DNA of 64,000 nucleotides from Faucicola mancuniensis (GTDB taxonomy: Bacteria; Pseudomonadota; Gammaproteobacteria; Pseudomonadales; Moraxellaceae). Below the pieces are notes generated by a model. It saw nothing but the letters and a program-made list of their open reading frames with translations, was not told the origin of the DNA and did no database searches. The stretch covers positions 2,294,001-2,358,000 of the forward strand of contig NZ_CP171363.1 of assembly GCF_046523945.1 (NCBI RefSeq), read 5' to 3'. Below are positions 35,580 to 44,846 of this stretch, piece after piece; the first letter of the stretch is position 1; every line of letters starts with the position of its first letter. The position numbers and the translations under genes are program-made.

Positions 35580-35792
35580 TTAAATCGCTTCAATTTGTTC
35601 AGCTTGTGGACCTTTTGCACCTTGAGAAAGTACAAAGCTTACATGTTGGTTTTCTTTTAAGGTTTTAAAGCCTGAACCTTGAATTGCACTATAATGTGCA
35701 AACACGTCTTGACCACCGTTGTCTTGAGCAATAAAGCCAAAACCTTTGCTTTCGTTGAACCATTTAACAGTTCCAGTTACTTTATCTGACAT
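35580..35792 (-). CDS. Cold-shock protein, CspA family
   Basis: 70-residue single-strand nucleic-acid chaperone. The RNP1 motif SKGFGFIAQ and RNP2-like VFAHYSAIQ are intact, in TGTVKWFNESKGFGFI. Length is exactly the family norm. The 5' leader is long and contains a 37-base palindrome (35835-35871), typical of cold-shock regulation at the RNA level. Which paralogue (CspA, C, D, E) cannot be told. Confidence 0.93.
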   Translation of the reverse strand: MSDKVTGTVKWFNESKGFGFIAQDNGGQDVFAHYSAIQGSGFKTLKENQHVSFVLSQGAKGPQAEQIEAI

Positions 35793-35834
35793 AATAAATT
35801 CCTAAAATAAAAGATTGATGTGATATTAATCAAG

Positions 35835-35871
35835 TTACAAAGGTTGCTAATAAAAATTAGCAAGGTTGTAA
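35835..35871 (-). promoter_or_regulatory. Palindromic hairpin in the cold-shock leader
   Basis: TTACAA / TTGTAA and TTGCTAAT / ATTAGCAA pair around the loop AAAA, separated by a small AGG/GG internal loop. It lies 43-79 bases before the start codon, within the 303-base gene-free region 35793-36095. Confidence 0.5.
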
Positions 35872-36095
35872 AAATTGTAACTTTTTCAGAAATTTTTGCC
35901 ATATCAAAAGAAATAACGAGAAAAACTGAAAATAGAGCTAACTTGCTTTTACAAAATATTTATAAAAAATTATAAAATGTTTTTAAGAACAATTCAAAAA
36001 CCCAACTGTTATTAAAAAGGGTTGTACTTAACTAACTCTTACAGTATAACTCAATTTGACAAATTAAGCCAATCATTTATGCACTTTTTTGTAAG

Positions 36096-36590
36096 TTATA
36101 AAACCGCAGAAATTACCAATAATTGTTGAGTATAAAGATAAAATAATGTTGCCCCAATCGCCACCGTAGACACCACGCCAAACGCCATAGAGTAATCAAT
36201 ATAAGGCTTTGGAATGATTAAATTTTCCAAGTCATCAAGGCTTGCTTCGTCAATTTCATCTTTTAAAAGATAAACACTATAGCCCCAACCAAACACATTA
36301 TAAATAATAAAAATAGTAGGGATAATTTTTGCAAATGGGCTAAAATTGACATAATACAAGGCAACTGCCGATACAATTAGCCAAATAATGTCTAGTAATG
36401 TAACTGACTGCACCCAAGAATCTTCAGCAAGCTTGCCATTGGTTTTGTATAACATCAAGGCTTCATAAATCACCAACAAAGCCACACCAATGGAACATAA
36501 CAAATAAGTTGCCTGCCAGTCCACTTTGGCAAAATCCAAAGTCAAAAGCGATAACACATCGGCTGACAGGGCAAATAACACAATATTCAT
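36096..36590 (-). CDS. Inner-membrane protein of unknown function
   Basis: 164 residues with four hydrophobic stretches (about 1-17, TYLLCSIGVALLVIYEALML, VTLLDIIWLIVSAVALYYV, FIIYNVFGWGYSVYLL) and a fifth at the C-terminus. A short acidic segment (KDEIDEASLDDLEN) lies between helices four and five. No family recognised. The start at 36590 was chosen because the earlier codon at 36623 lies inside the terminator. Confidence 0.65.
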   Translation of the reverse strand: MNIVLFALSADVLSLLTLDFAKVDWQATYLLCSIGVALLVIYEALMLYKTNGKLAEDSWVQSVTLLDIIWLIVSAVALYYVNFSPFAKIIPTIFIIYNVFGWGYSVYLLKDEIDEASLDDLENLIIPKPYIDYSMAFGVVSTVAIGATLFYLYTQQLLVISAVL

Positions 36591-36624
36591 AACATGATTT
36601 TCATTAATTTTGATAAAACACAAA

Positions 36625-36658
36625 AACCTTGTTAAACTTTTTAGAGTTTAACAAGGTT
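36625..36658. terminator. Strong bidirectional terminator after ilvC
   Basis: AACCTTGTTAAACT and AGTTTAACAAGGTT form a perfect 14-bp stem, with T-runs beyond each side. Confidence 0.85.
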
Positions 36659-36684
36659 GTTTTGATTGATTTGTCAAAGAAAAA

Positions 36685-37707
36685 TTAGTTTTTCTCTTTA
36701 TCAATGATTTTGCTAGCAGTAATCCAAGGCATCATTGCACGCAGTTTTGCCCCAGTTTTTTCGATTTCATGCTCGGCAGTTTGACGGCGGCGAGCTGTCA
36801 TTGATGGGTAGTTGAACTGACCTTCAGAGATGAACATTTTTGCATATTCGCCTGATTGGATACGTTTTAGGGCGTTACGCATGGCTTCACGAGATTGATC
36901 GTTGATAACTTCTAAACCAGTTACATATTCGCCGTATTCAGCATTGTTACTGATTGAGTAGTTCATATCAGAGATACCGCCTTGGTACATCAAATCAACG
37001 ATAAGTTTTAATTCGTGTAAGCATTCAAAGTATGCCATTTCTGGGGCATAACCTGCTTCTACTAAGGTTTCAAAGCCCATTTTGACAAGCTCAACTGCAC
37101 CACCGCAAAGAACGGCTTGTTCACCGAATAGGTCAGTTTCGGTTTCGTCTTTGAATGTGGTTTCAATGATACCAGAGCGACCACCGCCAACGCCTGATGC
37201 ATAAGATAATGCTACTTGTTTTGCTTGACCTGATGCGTCTTGGTAAACAGCGATTAAGTCAGGAATACCGCCACCGTTTACAAATTCTGAACGCACAGTA
37301 TGCCCCGGGGCTTTTGGTGCTACCATGATAACGTCAAGGTCGGCACGTGGTACAACTTGGTTGTAGTGAATGGCAAAACCGTGAGCAAATGCAAGGGTTG
37401 CACCTTCTTTGATGTTTGGTTCAATGGTTTGTGTGTAAAGTTGTTTTTGGAATTCGTCTGGGGTCAAAATCATGACCAAGTCCGCACCTTTGACCGCTTC
37501 GGCAGTTTCGGCAACTTTTAAGCCTGCGTTTTCCGCTTTTTTCCAAGATACAGAACCTGCACGCAAGCCAACGATTACATCAACGCCACTGTCTTTTAGG
37601 TTTAGTGCGTGGGCATGACCCTGCGAGCCGTAGCCGATGATGGCAACTTTTTTGCCTTGAATGATTGATAAATCACAATCTTTGTCGTAAAAAATATTTA
37701 AACTCAT
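36685..37707 (-). CDS. ilvC: Ketol-acid reductoisomerase, class I
   Basis: NADPH-dependent enzyme of isoleucine and valine synthesis, acting on the product of IlvIH. The N-terminal Rossmann loop GYGSQGHAHALNLKDSG is followed by VGLRAGSVSW. The C-terminal metal site includes DLFGEQAVLCGG and the EMAYFECLHELKLIVDLMY helix. At 340 residues it is the short class I form, unlike the long E. coli enzyme. It lies downstream of ilvH but separated by a toxin-antitoxin remnant. Confidence 0.96.
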   Translation of the reverse strand: MSLNIFYDKDCDLSIIQGKKVAIIGYGSQGHAHALNLKDSGVDVIVGLRAGSVSWKKAENAGLKVAETAEAVKGADLVMILTPDEFQKQLYTQTIEPNIKEGATLAFAHGFAIHYNQVVPRADLDVIMVAPKAPGHTVRSEFVNGGGIPDLIAVYQDASGQAKQVALSYASGVGGGRSGIIETTFKDETETDLFGEQAVLCGGAVELVKMGFETLVEAGYAPEMAYFECLHELKLIVDLMYQGGISDMNYSISNNAEYGEYVTGLEVINDQSREAMRNALKRIQSGEYAKMFISEGQFNYPSMTARRRQTAEHEIEKTGAKLRAMMPWITASKIIDKEKN

Positions 37708-37772
37708 ATGAGATTTTCCTTAAAGTTAATGCTAATCATTGATTAGCAAGGTTTGGTAAAGTTTTTAAATTA

Positions 37773-38059
37773 CTAATCTAAACGATTTAAACTGGGTAAT
37801 TCAAAAGGTGGATGATAACTTAATTCAACCAATTTTATTTTGTCTTCTAAACGAATATAATGCAAAATATACTCACTCACTTGTTCACCATTATTTGAAT
37901 CGTTGGCAAATCAAAATTAAAAGGTTTTTCTTGTAACGTATTTTCTTGCACATAGTTAGCGACAATATTACCCACCAAAAATTCGGCAGTTACGCCTTGT
38001 TGTTTGGCAATTTGAACAATACTTGTTTCAACATTCATGGGTAAATCAATCGCTAACAT
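37773..38059 (-). pseudogene. Fused remnant of an antitoxin-toxin pair
   Basis: The antitoxin part (38059 down to 37877) reads IVQIAKQQGVTAEFLVGNIV and EKPFNFDLPTIQIM, related to the antitoxin at 26281-26520. Just past its stop, a second frame gives SEYILHYIRLEDKIKLVELS and YHPPFELPSLNRLD, ending TAG at 37773-37775. That tail is related to the broken toxin at 26523-26805. The antitoxin's end and the toxin's first two-thirds are deleted. It is inserted between ilvH and ilvC. Confidence 0.6.
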
Positions 38060-38095
38060 TTAGATTCCTTTTTAATTTATTGAACAAAAAATGTT

Positions 38096-38587
38096 TTAAA
38101 CCGCTAAAATCTTTTCACCACGAGCGATACCGATAACGCCAGACCGCACTACTTCCAAAATTTTATCACGACCGACCACATCAATAAAACCATCTAATTT
38201 TGCCGTATCACCGACAATCTGAATGGTATAAAGATTGGCACTAACATCAACGATTTGTGCTCTAAAAATATCCGCATTGCGATAAATTTCTTCACGATTG
38301 TTGGCAGTTGCACGCACTTTAATCAACATCAGTTCACGTTCAAGATGCACACTGTCCGATAGCTCAATTACTTTAACAATTTCAATCAGTTTATGCAATT
38401 GTTTGGTAATTTGTTCAATTTTATCAATATCGGCATTGGTCGTCAAAGTCAAACGAGAAAGCGTTGGGTCGTCCGTTGGAGCAACGTTCAGCGTTTCAAT
38501 ATTATAACCACGTTGTGAAAATAAACCAACCACCCGTGATAATGCCCCTGACTCATTTTCCATCAAAACAGAAATTAAATGTCTCAT
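38096..38587 (-). CDS. ilvH: Acetolactate synthase small (regulatory) subunit
   Basis: ACT-domain subunit that confers valine feedback inhibition on acetolactate synthase. The N-terminal ISVLMENESGALSRVVGLFS with RGYNIETLNV is the ACT effector site. The C-terminal VVGRDKILEVVRSGVIG matches IlvH. Its ATG shares one base with the ilvI stop (TAATG), so the subunits are translationally coupled; GGGGAG upstream is the ribosome site. 163 residues, as in E. coli. Confidence 0.96.
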   Translation of the reverse strand: MRHLISVLMENESGALSRVVGLFSQRGYNIETLNVAPTDDPTLSRLTLTTNADIDKIEQITKQLHKLIEIVKVIELSDSVHLERELMLIKVRATANNREEIYRNADIFRAQIVDVSANLYTIQIVGDTAKLDGFIDVVGRDKILEVVRSGVIGIARGEKILAV

Positions 38588-40410
38588 TATGAACGCTCCC
38601 CTTTTGCTAACCACATATCTCGCATTGATTGCCCTGCAATTTGCATTGGATAAACGTGTTCATTTTTATCCACCAACACATCAATAAATACCAATTTGTC
38701 TTTGAGTGATAAGGCATACGCCAACTGCTCGTCCAGTTTGGCAGGGTCGGTAATTTTGATACCAACATGTCCATACGCCTCGGCAAGTTTAACAAAATCA
38801 GGCAAAGAATTCATATATGATTGTGAATGACGACCTTCATAAATCATATCTTGCCATTGTTTTACCATGCCAAGTTGAGCGTTATTTAAATTCAAAATTT
38901 TCACAGGCAAATTGTATTGTAAACAAGTTGAAAGTTCTTGAATATTCATCTGAATTGAGCCTTCGCCTGTGATACAGACGACATCACGTTCGGGTTTTGC
39001 CAATTTCGCTGCCATCGCATACGGCAAGCCAACGCCCATCGTGCCTAGACCGCCAGAATTTAACCATTGGTGTGGCTCATCATATTTGTAATATAAAGCA
39101 GCGAACATTTGATGTTGTCCCACGTCTGACGTGATAATGGCTTTGCCATTGGTCAATTCGTACAAACGCTCAACAACGTGTTGTGGTTTCATGCCCTGAC
39201 TGTCGTCTTTGTCATAACGCAAGCCATGACGTTTACGCCATTCGTTAATTTGCGACCACCAATCATGTAAGGCAGGTTGGTCAAGGGTCTTATCCGTTTC
39301 TTTTAAAATGACTAACATTTCTGTTAAGACATTTTTCACATCGCCCACAATCGGAATATTAACGCTAATGGTTTTTGAAATAGACGTTGGGTCAATATCA
39401 ATATGAATAATTTTGGCATTTGGACAAAATTTTTGCACATTATTGGTAACACGGTCGTCAAATCTTGCACCCACCGCCAAAATCACATCGGCATTGTGCA
39501 TGGTTAAGTTGGCTTCATACGTGCCGTGCATACCAAGCATACCGATAAATTGGCGGTCAGCCCCTGAAAATGCACCCAAACCCATCAATGTATTGGTAAC
39601 AGGTAAATTTAAACGGTGTGCCAACTCACGCAACTCTTCGCTGGCATTACTGGCAATGACACCACCGCCAGCGTAAAGGACAGGACGCTTTGCAGATAAC
39701 AACAATTCAACAGCTTTACGGATTTGCCCTGCATGACCTTTGATTGATGGTTGATATGAACGCAAACTGACCGACTCTGGAAAATGGTATTCAAATTTTT
39801 CGTTCGGTGCTGTTTTGTCTTTTGGAATATCAATCACGACAGGGCCTGGGCGACCAGAGCTTGCAATATAAAAGGCTTTGCGGATAATGGTTGGGATTTC
39901 GCTGGCATGACGCACTTGAAAACTGTGTTTGACAATCGGACGAGAAACGCCGACCATGTCCGTTTCTTGGAACGCATCATCACCGATTAGACTTGCAGGG
40001 ACTTGACCTGACAATACCACCATCGGAATTGAGTCCATAAAGGCGGTAGCAATTGCTGTTACCGTATTGGTTGCCCCTGGACCTGATGTGGCAAGCACCA
40101 CGCCTGTTTTACCTGTTACACGGCTATAAGCATCTGCCATGTGTCCTGCGGCTTGCTCATGACGGACTAAAATATGTTCAATTTTATCTTGTTTAAATAA
40201 GGCATCATAAATATGTAAAACCGCCCCACCCGGATAACCAAAAATATATTCAACACCTTCGTCAATCAAGGCTTGAACCAACATTTCAGCACCTGACATC
40301 ATCACAGGCGCGCCTTCACTGGCAATTTGGGTTTTTTTATCAAAATTAGGGGCAGCATCGGCAGACTGATTTTCGCCTGTCACATTTGGGGATTGAGTTG
40401 TCTGTACCAC
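38587..40410 (-). CDS. ilvI: Acetolactate synthase large subunit
   Basis: Thiamine diphosphate enzyme making acetolactate and acetohydroxybutyrate. The N-terminal VEYIFGYPGGAVLHIYDALF and HEQAAGHMADAY (catalytic Glu) are followed by the central GARFDDRVT. The ThDP-binding motif is GEGSIQMNIQELSTCLQYN. A GTG at 40410 is preferred because AAGGTGA lies six bases before it; GTG at 40419 is the alternative. About 607 residues, longer than E. coli IlvI by a roughly 35-residue polar N-terminus. Confidence 0.93.
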   Translation of the reverse strand: MVQTTQSPNVTGENQSADAAPNFDKKTQIASEGAPVMMSGAEMLVQALIDEGVEYIFGYPGGAVLHIYDALFKQDKIEHILVRHEQAAGHMADAYSRVTGKTGVVLATSGPGATNTVTAIATAFMDSIPMVVLSGQVPASLIGDDAFQETDMVGVSRPIVKHSFQVRHASEIPTIIRKAFYIASSGRPGPVVIDIPKDKTAPNEKFEYHFPESVSLRSYQPSIKGHAGQIRKAVELLLSAKRPVLYAGGGVIASNASEELRELAHRLNLPVTNTLMGLGAFSGADRQFIGMLGMHGTYEANLTMHNADVILAVGARFDDRVTNNVQKFCPNAKIIHIDIDPTSISKTISVNIPIVGDVKNVLTEMLVILKETDKTLDQPALHDWWSQINEWRKRHGLRYDKDDSQGMKPQHVVERLYELTNGKAIITSDVGQHQMFAALYYKYDEPHQWLNSGGLGTMGVGLPYAMAAKLAKPERDVVCITGEGSIQMNIQELSTCLQYNLPVKILNLNNAQLGMVKQWQDMIYEGRHSQSYMNSLPDFVKLAEAYGHVGIKITDPAKLDEQLAYALSLKDKLVFIDVLVDKNEHVYPMQIAGQSMRDMWLAKGERS

Positions 40411-40768
40411 TATCTTCACCTTTTTTATCTGTTTTAGATAGATTGTTTGATTAAAAAATCATTACATAATAAGGTTAGCAGAACAGATAAGTTGTTGATT
40501 TGTTTATCAATATAAAAACTATCAATAAATAAAAAGAAACTTACTTAATTGTCATTGCTAACCGATAAGTCAAACATTAATAACATAAATTATTAATAAC
40601 AAGGGTGATATTATTTTGATAACTGAATAAATCACCCAATAACAAAAAACGGTAATTTTTTGTTATTGACTAAGTAGTGCCATTATCATCGTGCTTTTTT
40701 GCTTGAAAGTCAAGAAAAAAATAACTAGACTACAGATAACTTTTTTTTATTAATAATTTTTAAAAATT
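40411..40768. promoter_or_regulatory. ilvI leader region with inverted repeats
   Basis: Gene-free. It contains CAATAACAAAAAA / TTTTTTGTTATTG (40637-40668), a 13-bp inverted repeat with a short loop, and GGTGAT / ATCACC (about 40604-40636). These could be the yejB terminator or sites for a branched-chain amino acid regulator. I found no clear leader peptide rich in Ile, Leu or Val codons. Confidence 0.45.
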
Positions 40769-41821
40769 TTAACGACTTTCAAAATCAATTCTTGGGTCAA
40801 TCAAATGATAGCTAATATCACTGATTAATTGCAACACCAATCCCACAAGCGTAAACATAAACAACGTGCCAAAAATCACAGGATAATCTCGCTGTTGTGT
40901 CGCTTCAAAACCAAGCCTGCCAAGACCGTCAAGATTAAAAATAATCTCAATCAAAAAATTCCCCGCAAAAAATATCCCCACCACCGCAGACGGAATCCCT
41001 GCGATGATAATCAGCATGGCGTTACGAAACACATGACCGTACAACACACGATTTTCACTTAAACCCTTGCTACGAGCGGTCAAAACGTATTGTTTGTTTA
41101 ATTCTTCCAAAAAGCTAAATTTGGTTAAATACGCAAGCCCTGCAAAACCGCCAATTGTACTCGCTGTTAAAGGCAACGCCAAATGCCAAAAATAATCTTT
41201 GATTTTGCCAAAAGTAGAAAGTTCATCAAAATTTTCACTTACCAAACCTTGTAGCGGAAAAATCTGCCAATAACCTCCCCCTGCAAACAGCACCAACAGC
41301 AAAATCGCCAAAATAAACACAGGCACAGCATAAGTAATCGCAAGAATAAAAGCAGTGGTTTTATCAGCAAAAGAATTGTGATGAATGGCTTTATAAATGC
41401 CGAGCGGAATGGCTATTAGATAAATCAGTAAAGTACTCCACAGCCCAAGCGAGATAGACACAGGCATTTTTTCCAAAATTAAATCGGTAACTTTTTTGCC
41501 TTTAAAAAACGACTCGCCAAAGTCCAATTTGGCATAATTGGTGAGCATCAGCCAAAAACGCTCTGGAGCGGATTTGTCAAAGCCGTATTGTTTTTTAATC
41601 GCTTCCACCATGTCAGGCGACAAGCCACGACTACCTTGATAATTCTGCGTTGGCGTAACTTTGGATTCCATTGCACCTTGTTTTTGCTCTTGTTCAATTT
41701 GGGCGATTTTTTGTTCCACAGGCCCACCGGGGGCGGATTGAATAATGGCAAAATTTGTTAATAAAATCAAAAACAAAGTTGGAATAATTAACAAAAGTCG
41801 TTTAATAATATATTTATACAT
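40769..41821 (-). CDS. yejB: YejB-type ABC peptide transporter permease, orphan
   Basis: Inner-membrane permease of the YejABEF system (microcin C and peptide uptake). The N-terminal helix LLLIIPTLFLILLTNFAIIQ is followed by APGGPVEQKI with the long charged insert typical of YejB. ESFFKGKKVTDLILEKMPVS and the EAA-like segment YVLTARSKGLSENRVLYGHV follow. 350 residues (364 in E. coli). No yejA, yejE or yejF is next to it, so it is either an orphan or works with parts encoded elsewhere. A Uma2 gene ends nine bases before its start. Confidence 0.87.
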   Translation of the reverse strand: MYKYIIKRLLLIIPTLFLILLTNFAIIQSAPGGPVEQKIAQIEQEQKQGAMESKVTPTQNYQGSRGLSPDMVEAIKKQYGFDKSAPERFWLMLTNYAKLDFGESFFKGKKVTDLILEKMPVSISLGLWSTLLIYLIAIPLGIYKAIHHNSFADKTTAFILAITYAVPVFILAILLLVLFAGGGYWQIFPLQGLVSENFDELSTFGKIKDYFWHLALPLTASTIGGFAGLAYLTKFSFLEELNKQYVLTARSKGLSENRVLYGHVFRNAMLIIIAGIPSAVVGIFFAGNFLIEIIFNLDGLGRLGFEATQQRDYPVIFGTLFMFTLVGLVLQLISDISYHLIDPRIDFESR

Positions 41822-41830
41822 ACATTTTCT

Positions 41831-42415
41831 CTATTGAGCAAAAATATCCGCCACACTCACCGAAAACTCTGGAAACAAACTTGACGTAACCGTATCATCT
41901 TCCAACAGCGGACGACCTGTTACCAACTTGCCGTCTTGTAGCGTGTATAACAACACCATTTGGCGTAATGGGTCAATTATCCAATATTCCTGCACACCTG
42001 CTTCTTGGTAAAGCTGAAATTTAATATCCATTTCTCGCTTGCTATTACCTTTAGATAAAATCTCCACAATCAGCTCTGGCGTACCGTTACACCCTGCGTC
42101 ATCAAGTTTTGACAAATCACAAATCACGCACAAATCTGGCTGAACCACCGTATCTGATTTGCCTTTACTCGCCACAGGTAGTCGCACATCAAACGGTGCA
42201 GTATAGACTTTGCAGGGGTGATTGTTTAAAAAATCATACCATTTTGCTGTCATTTTAACCGCAATATCTTGATGAAAACGGGTCGGAGCAGGTGACATAG
42301 CAAGGATTTTGCCTTTTATCAATTCCACTTTTTCTTGAAATTGCCATTTTAAATAGTCGTCATAAGTGTATTCTTTTGTTAGGTCTAATTGGTCAAAACT
42401 GGTGATTAATGTCAT
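41831..42415 (-). CDS. Uma2-family (DUF820) putative nuclease
   Basis: 194 residues. Uma2 signatures are YLKWQFQEKVELIKGKILAM with PAPTRFHQDIA, then YTAPFDVRLPV, VVQPDLCVICD (acidic residue), PELIVEILSKGN (EIL) and QLYQEAGVQEYWIIDP, a PD-(D/E)xK-like fold. Function is not established; these proteins are common in cyanobacteria and sporadic in proteobacteria, which hints at transfer. It is nine bases upstream of yejB, so the two are likely co-transcribed. Confidence 0.85.
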   Translation of the reverse strand: MTLITSFDQLDLTKEYTYDDYLKWQFQEKVELIKGKILAMSPAPTRFHQDIAVKMTAKWYDFLNNHPCKVYTAPFDVRLPVASKGKSDTVVQPDLCVICDLSKLDDAGCNGTPELIVEILSKGNSKREMDIKFQLYQEAGVQEYWIIDPLRQMVLLYTLQDGKLVTGRPLLEDDTVTSSLFPEFSVSVADIFAQ

Positions 42416-42467
42416 TGTGTGTTCCTTTTGTTAAAATATAAAAATTGTATTTAATTTAATAACTTAG

Positions 42468-42493
42468 ACGTATGCAATACGCCCCTATATTTT
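42468..42493. repeat. Short ATACGCCC-type intergenic repeat
   Basis: ACGTATGCAATACGCCCCTA is half of a GGGCGTAT-type palindrome, similar to the copy at 13971-13996. Confidence 0.35.
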
Positions 42494-42500
42494 AGTGAAA

Positions 42501-43301
42501 TTAAAAACTATTTTTCAATTCTCTTAATTTAGCAAATACGGTTAATTTATCATAATTTGCCAAATCAATTCTACTTTTAACTTGTTCAATCATTTCATCG
42601 CTTGGTTCAATCACCGCTCGTAAAAATGGATTGATTAAACGTTCATCGGCTAAAGTCGTTGGTAAAGTTGGTAAATTATTTGCTCGTAATTGCTCGCACG
42701 TTTGGATTTTTTGGCGAATGTTTTCGTTATTTGGTTCAATCACTTGAGCGAATTTTAGATTAGATAATGTATATTCATGAGCAGGGTAAAATAAAGTTTG
42801 TTCATTAAGCGTATTAAAACGTGAAAAACTATCAAACAATTGCTCAATCGTACCTGTAAATACTCGCCCACAACCACCGCTAAATAGCGTATCACCACAA
42901 AAAACGTGAATTTTTTTATCAACATTTAACAAAAAACTCAAATGGCTGTCAGTATGTCCAAAAGTTTGCCAAACTTTTGCCGAATATTGCCAAGCGGTTA
43001 AATTATCATTTTCATCAATTAACGTTAAATTTTTAGCAAGATGATTTAAACCATGATTTTGATGAGCAAAAACTTGCACGTTTGGAAAATGTTTTACCAA
43101 TTCATCAACACCGCCAATATGGTCGTTGTGGTGGTGCGTTATCCAAACGTTGATTAATTCTAAGTTATTGTTTTTTAAAAAGTTTAATACAGGTTCGCTG
43201 TCGCCTGTGTCTATGGCAATGGCTTGTTTTTTGTCGTTATTGATAATTAACCAAATGTAATTATCGCTAAAAGCAGAAATCTGCTGAATGTGGATTGACA
43301 T
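42501..43301 (-). CDS. gloB: Hydroxyacylglutathione hydrolase (glyoxalase II)
   Basis: Zinc enzyme of methylglyoxal detoxification that hydrolyses S-lactoylglutathione. The metallo-beta-lactamase motif is VWITHHHNDHIGG, with further metal ligands in TFGHTDSHL and CGDTLFSGGCGRVF. The GloB C-terminal helix region YPAHEYTLSNLKFAQ is present. Its 266 residues fit the family (about 255). Confidence 0.94.
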   Translation of the reverse strand: MSIHIQQISAFSDNYIWLIINNDKKQAIAIDTGDSEPVLNFLKNNNLELINVWITHHHNDHIGGVDELVKHFPNVQVFAHQNHGLNHLAKNLTLIDENDNLTAWQYSAKVWQTFGHTDSHLSFLLNVDKKIHVFCGDTLFSGGCGRVFTGTIEQLFDSFSRFNTLNEQTLFYPAHEYTLSNLKFAQVIEPNNENIRQKIQTCEQLRANNLPTLPTTLADERLINPFLRAVIEPSDEMIEQVKSRIDLANYDKLTVFAKLRELKNSF

Positions 43302-43579
43302 AAGTTTCTCTTTGCGTTATTTAAGGTTGTTTTATCAGTCATTTTAGCACATTGCCATGAATTTTGTTAAATTTAACCACTTTATTTTATAACCATTTAT
43401 TTTGATTTTTTATTTTTATCATATAATTTTTTTATAAATTGTAATGGCTGTTTACCATGATTTGGGTTAAAATAATTTTTGAAAAAAATACGATATTTTG
43501 TTGATTTTTTAGTCAAATTTTGGCAAAATCTTTGATGAAATTAATACGGATATATTTCACTCAACAAAGGTACTTTACT

Positions 43580-44755
43580 ATGAAAAACCCAATTTTGGTT
43601 TTAAACTGTGGCTCATCATCAATTAAATATGCGTTGCTTGGTGATGATAGCGAAGGGCGTGTGCAAGGACTTGCCGAAAACTTAGGTCTAGATACCGCTC
43701 GTATCAAGCACCAAGACATCAATGGCGAAAAAGTGGAAATTTCGCTTGCAGGTGCAACCCATCAATGGGCGTTACAAAAGATTTTAAACTTGTTGTCAGA
43801 ATACAAACCAAGGGCGGTTGGACATCGTGTGGTGCATGGGGGTCGTCAATTTTCTGAAGCGGTGTTGGTTGATGACAATGTATTAACAGAAGTTAAACGT
43901 TTAAAAATTTTAGCTCCACTGCACAACCCTGCCAATGCCTTAGGTATTGAAGCGGTCAAAAATATGTATCCAGATTTGCCAAATGTGGTGGTTTTTGATA
44001 CCGCATTTCACCAAACTATGCCTGAAAAAGCTTATCGTTATGCCATTCCAAAAGAATTTTACGAAGAGCACCGTATCCGTCGTTATGGTTTTCACGGTGC
44101 TAGCCATAATTATGTCAGCAACCGTGCGACAAACCTTGCCAATACAGGCTCACAAGATGGTTGGGTAACAGCTCACTTAGGCAATGGTAGCTCATTAACT
44201 GCGGTTTTTGATGGCAAAAGTTTAGATACCACGATGGGCTTGACCCCGCTTGAAGGCGTGCCAATGGGAACTCGTAGCGGTGATGTCGACCCAAGTTTGC
44301 ACATTCATTTGCACCGTACATTGGGCTATTCTTTAGATGAGATTGATACAATTTTAAATAAAAGAAGTGGTCTATTGGGCATTTCTGGAATTTCTAGCGA
44401 TATGCGTACCATTGACCAAGCCAGCAGTGAAGGCAATGCAGACGCAAAACTTGCCATTGAGATTTTCTGCTACAAAGTCGCTCGTTACATCGCATCACTC
44501 AGCTGTGCATTGCCAACCTTTACAGGCATTGTGTTCACAGGCGGTATCGGTGAAAACAGTTCATCTGTGCGTGAAAAAATCTTGGCAAATTTGCCACACT
44601 TTGGCATTGAAATTGATGATAACGAAAACCAACGTTTGGTACGCGGTGCAGAAGGTGCAATTCATACCAAATCTAGCCGTTTGCAAGTTTGGGTCATTCC
44701 AACCGATGAAGAATTCCAAATTGCCAAAGAAACCAAACAAGTTTTAGGTCTATAA
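43580..44755 (+). CDS. ackA: Acetate kinase
   Basis: Interconverts acetyl phosphate and acetate with ATP. N-terminal VLNCGSSSIKYAL, catalytic-region VFDTAFHQTMP, HLGNGSSLTAV and FTGGIGENSSSVR are all intact. The ATG at 43580 has AAAGG nine bases upstream and gives 391 residues (E. coli 400); an earlier frame start at 43520 has no ribosome site. pta follows 91 bases downstream, with a strong terminator between. Confidence 0.96.
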   Translation: MKNPILVLNCGSSSIKYALLGDDSEGRVQGLAENLGLDTARIKHQDINGEKVEISLAGATHQWALQKILNLLSEYKPRAVGHRVVHGGRQFSEAVLVDDNVLTEVKRLKILAPLHNPANALGIEAVKNMYPDLPNVVVFDTAFHQTMPEKAYRYAIPKEFYEEHRIRRYGFHGASHNYVSNRATNLANTGSQDGWVTAHLGNGSSLTAVFDGKSLDTTMGLTPLEGVPMGTRSGDVDPSLHIHLHRTLGYSLDEIDTILNKRSGLLGISGISSDMRTIDQASSEGNADAKLAIEIFCYKVARYIASLSCALPTFTGIVFTGGIGENSSSVREKILANLPHFGIEIDDNENQRLVRGAEGAIHTKSSRLQVWVIPTDEEFQIAKETKQVLGL

Positions 44756-44762
44756 TTTAACC

Positions 44763-44802
44763 AAAACCGTTTGATTTTGTGCAAACGGTTTTGTCTTTTT
44801 TT
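44763..44802 (+). terminator. Terminator between ackA and pta
   Basis: AAAACCGTTTG and CAAACGGTTTT form a perfect 11-bp stem followed by TCTTTTTTT. It implies that pta has its own promoter or depends on readthrough. Confidence 0.8.
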
Positions 44803-44846
44803 AAAATCATATTTTTTGTAATAATTGAATTTTTTAAGGAAAAACA

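Noticed and set aside
40411..40768. Attenuator with an Ile/Leu/Val-rich leader peptide before ilvI
   Set aside because: No short ORF rich in those codons with a ribosome site was found on the minus strand.
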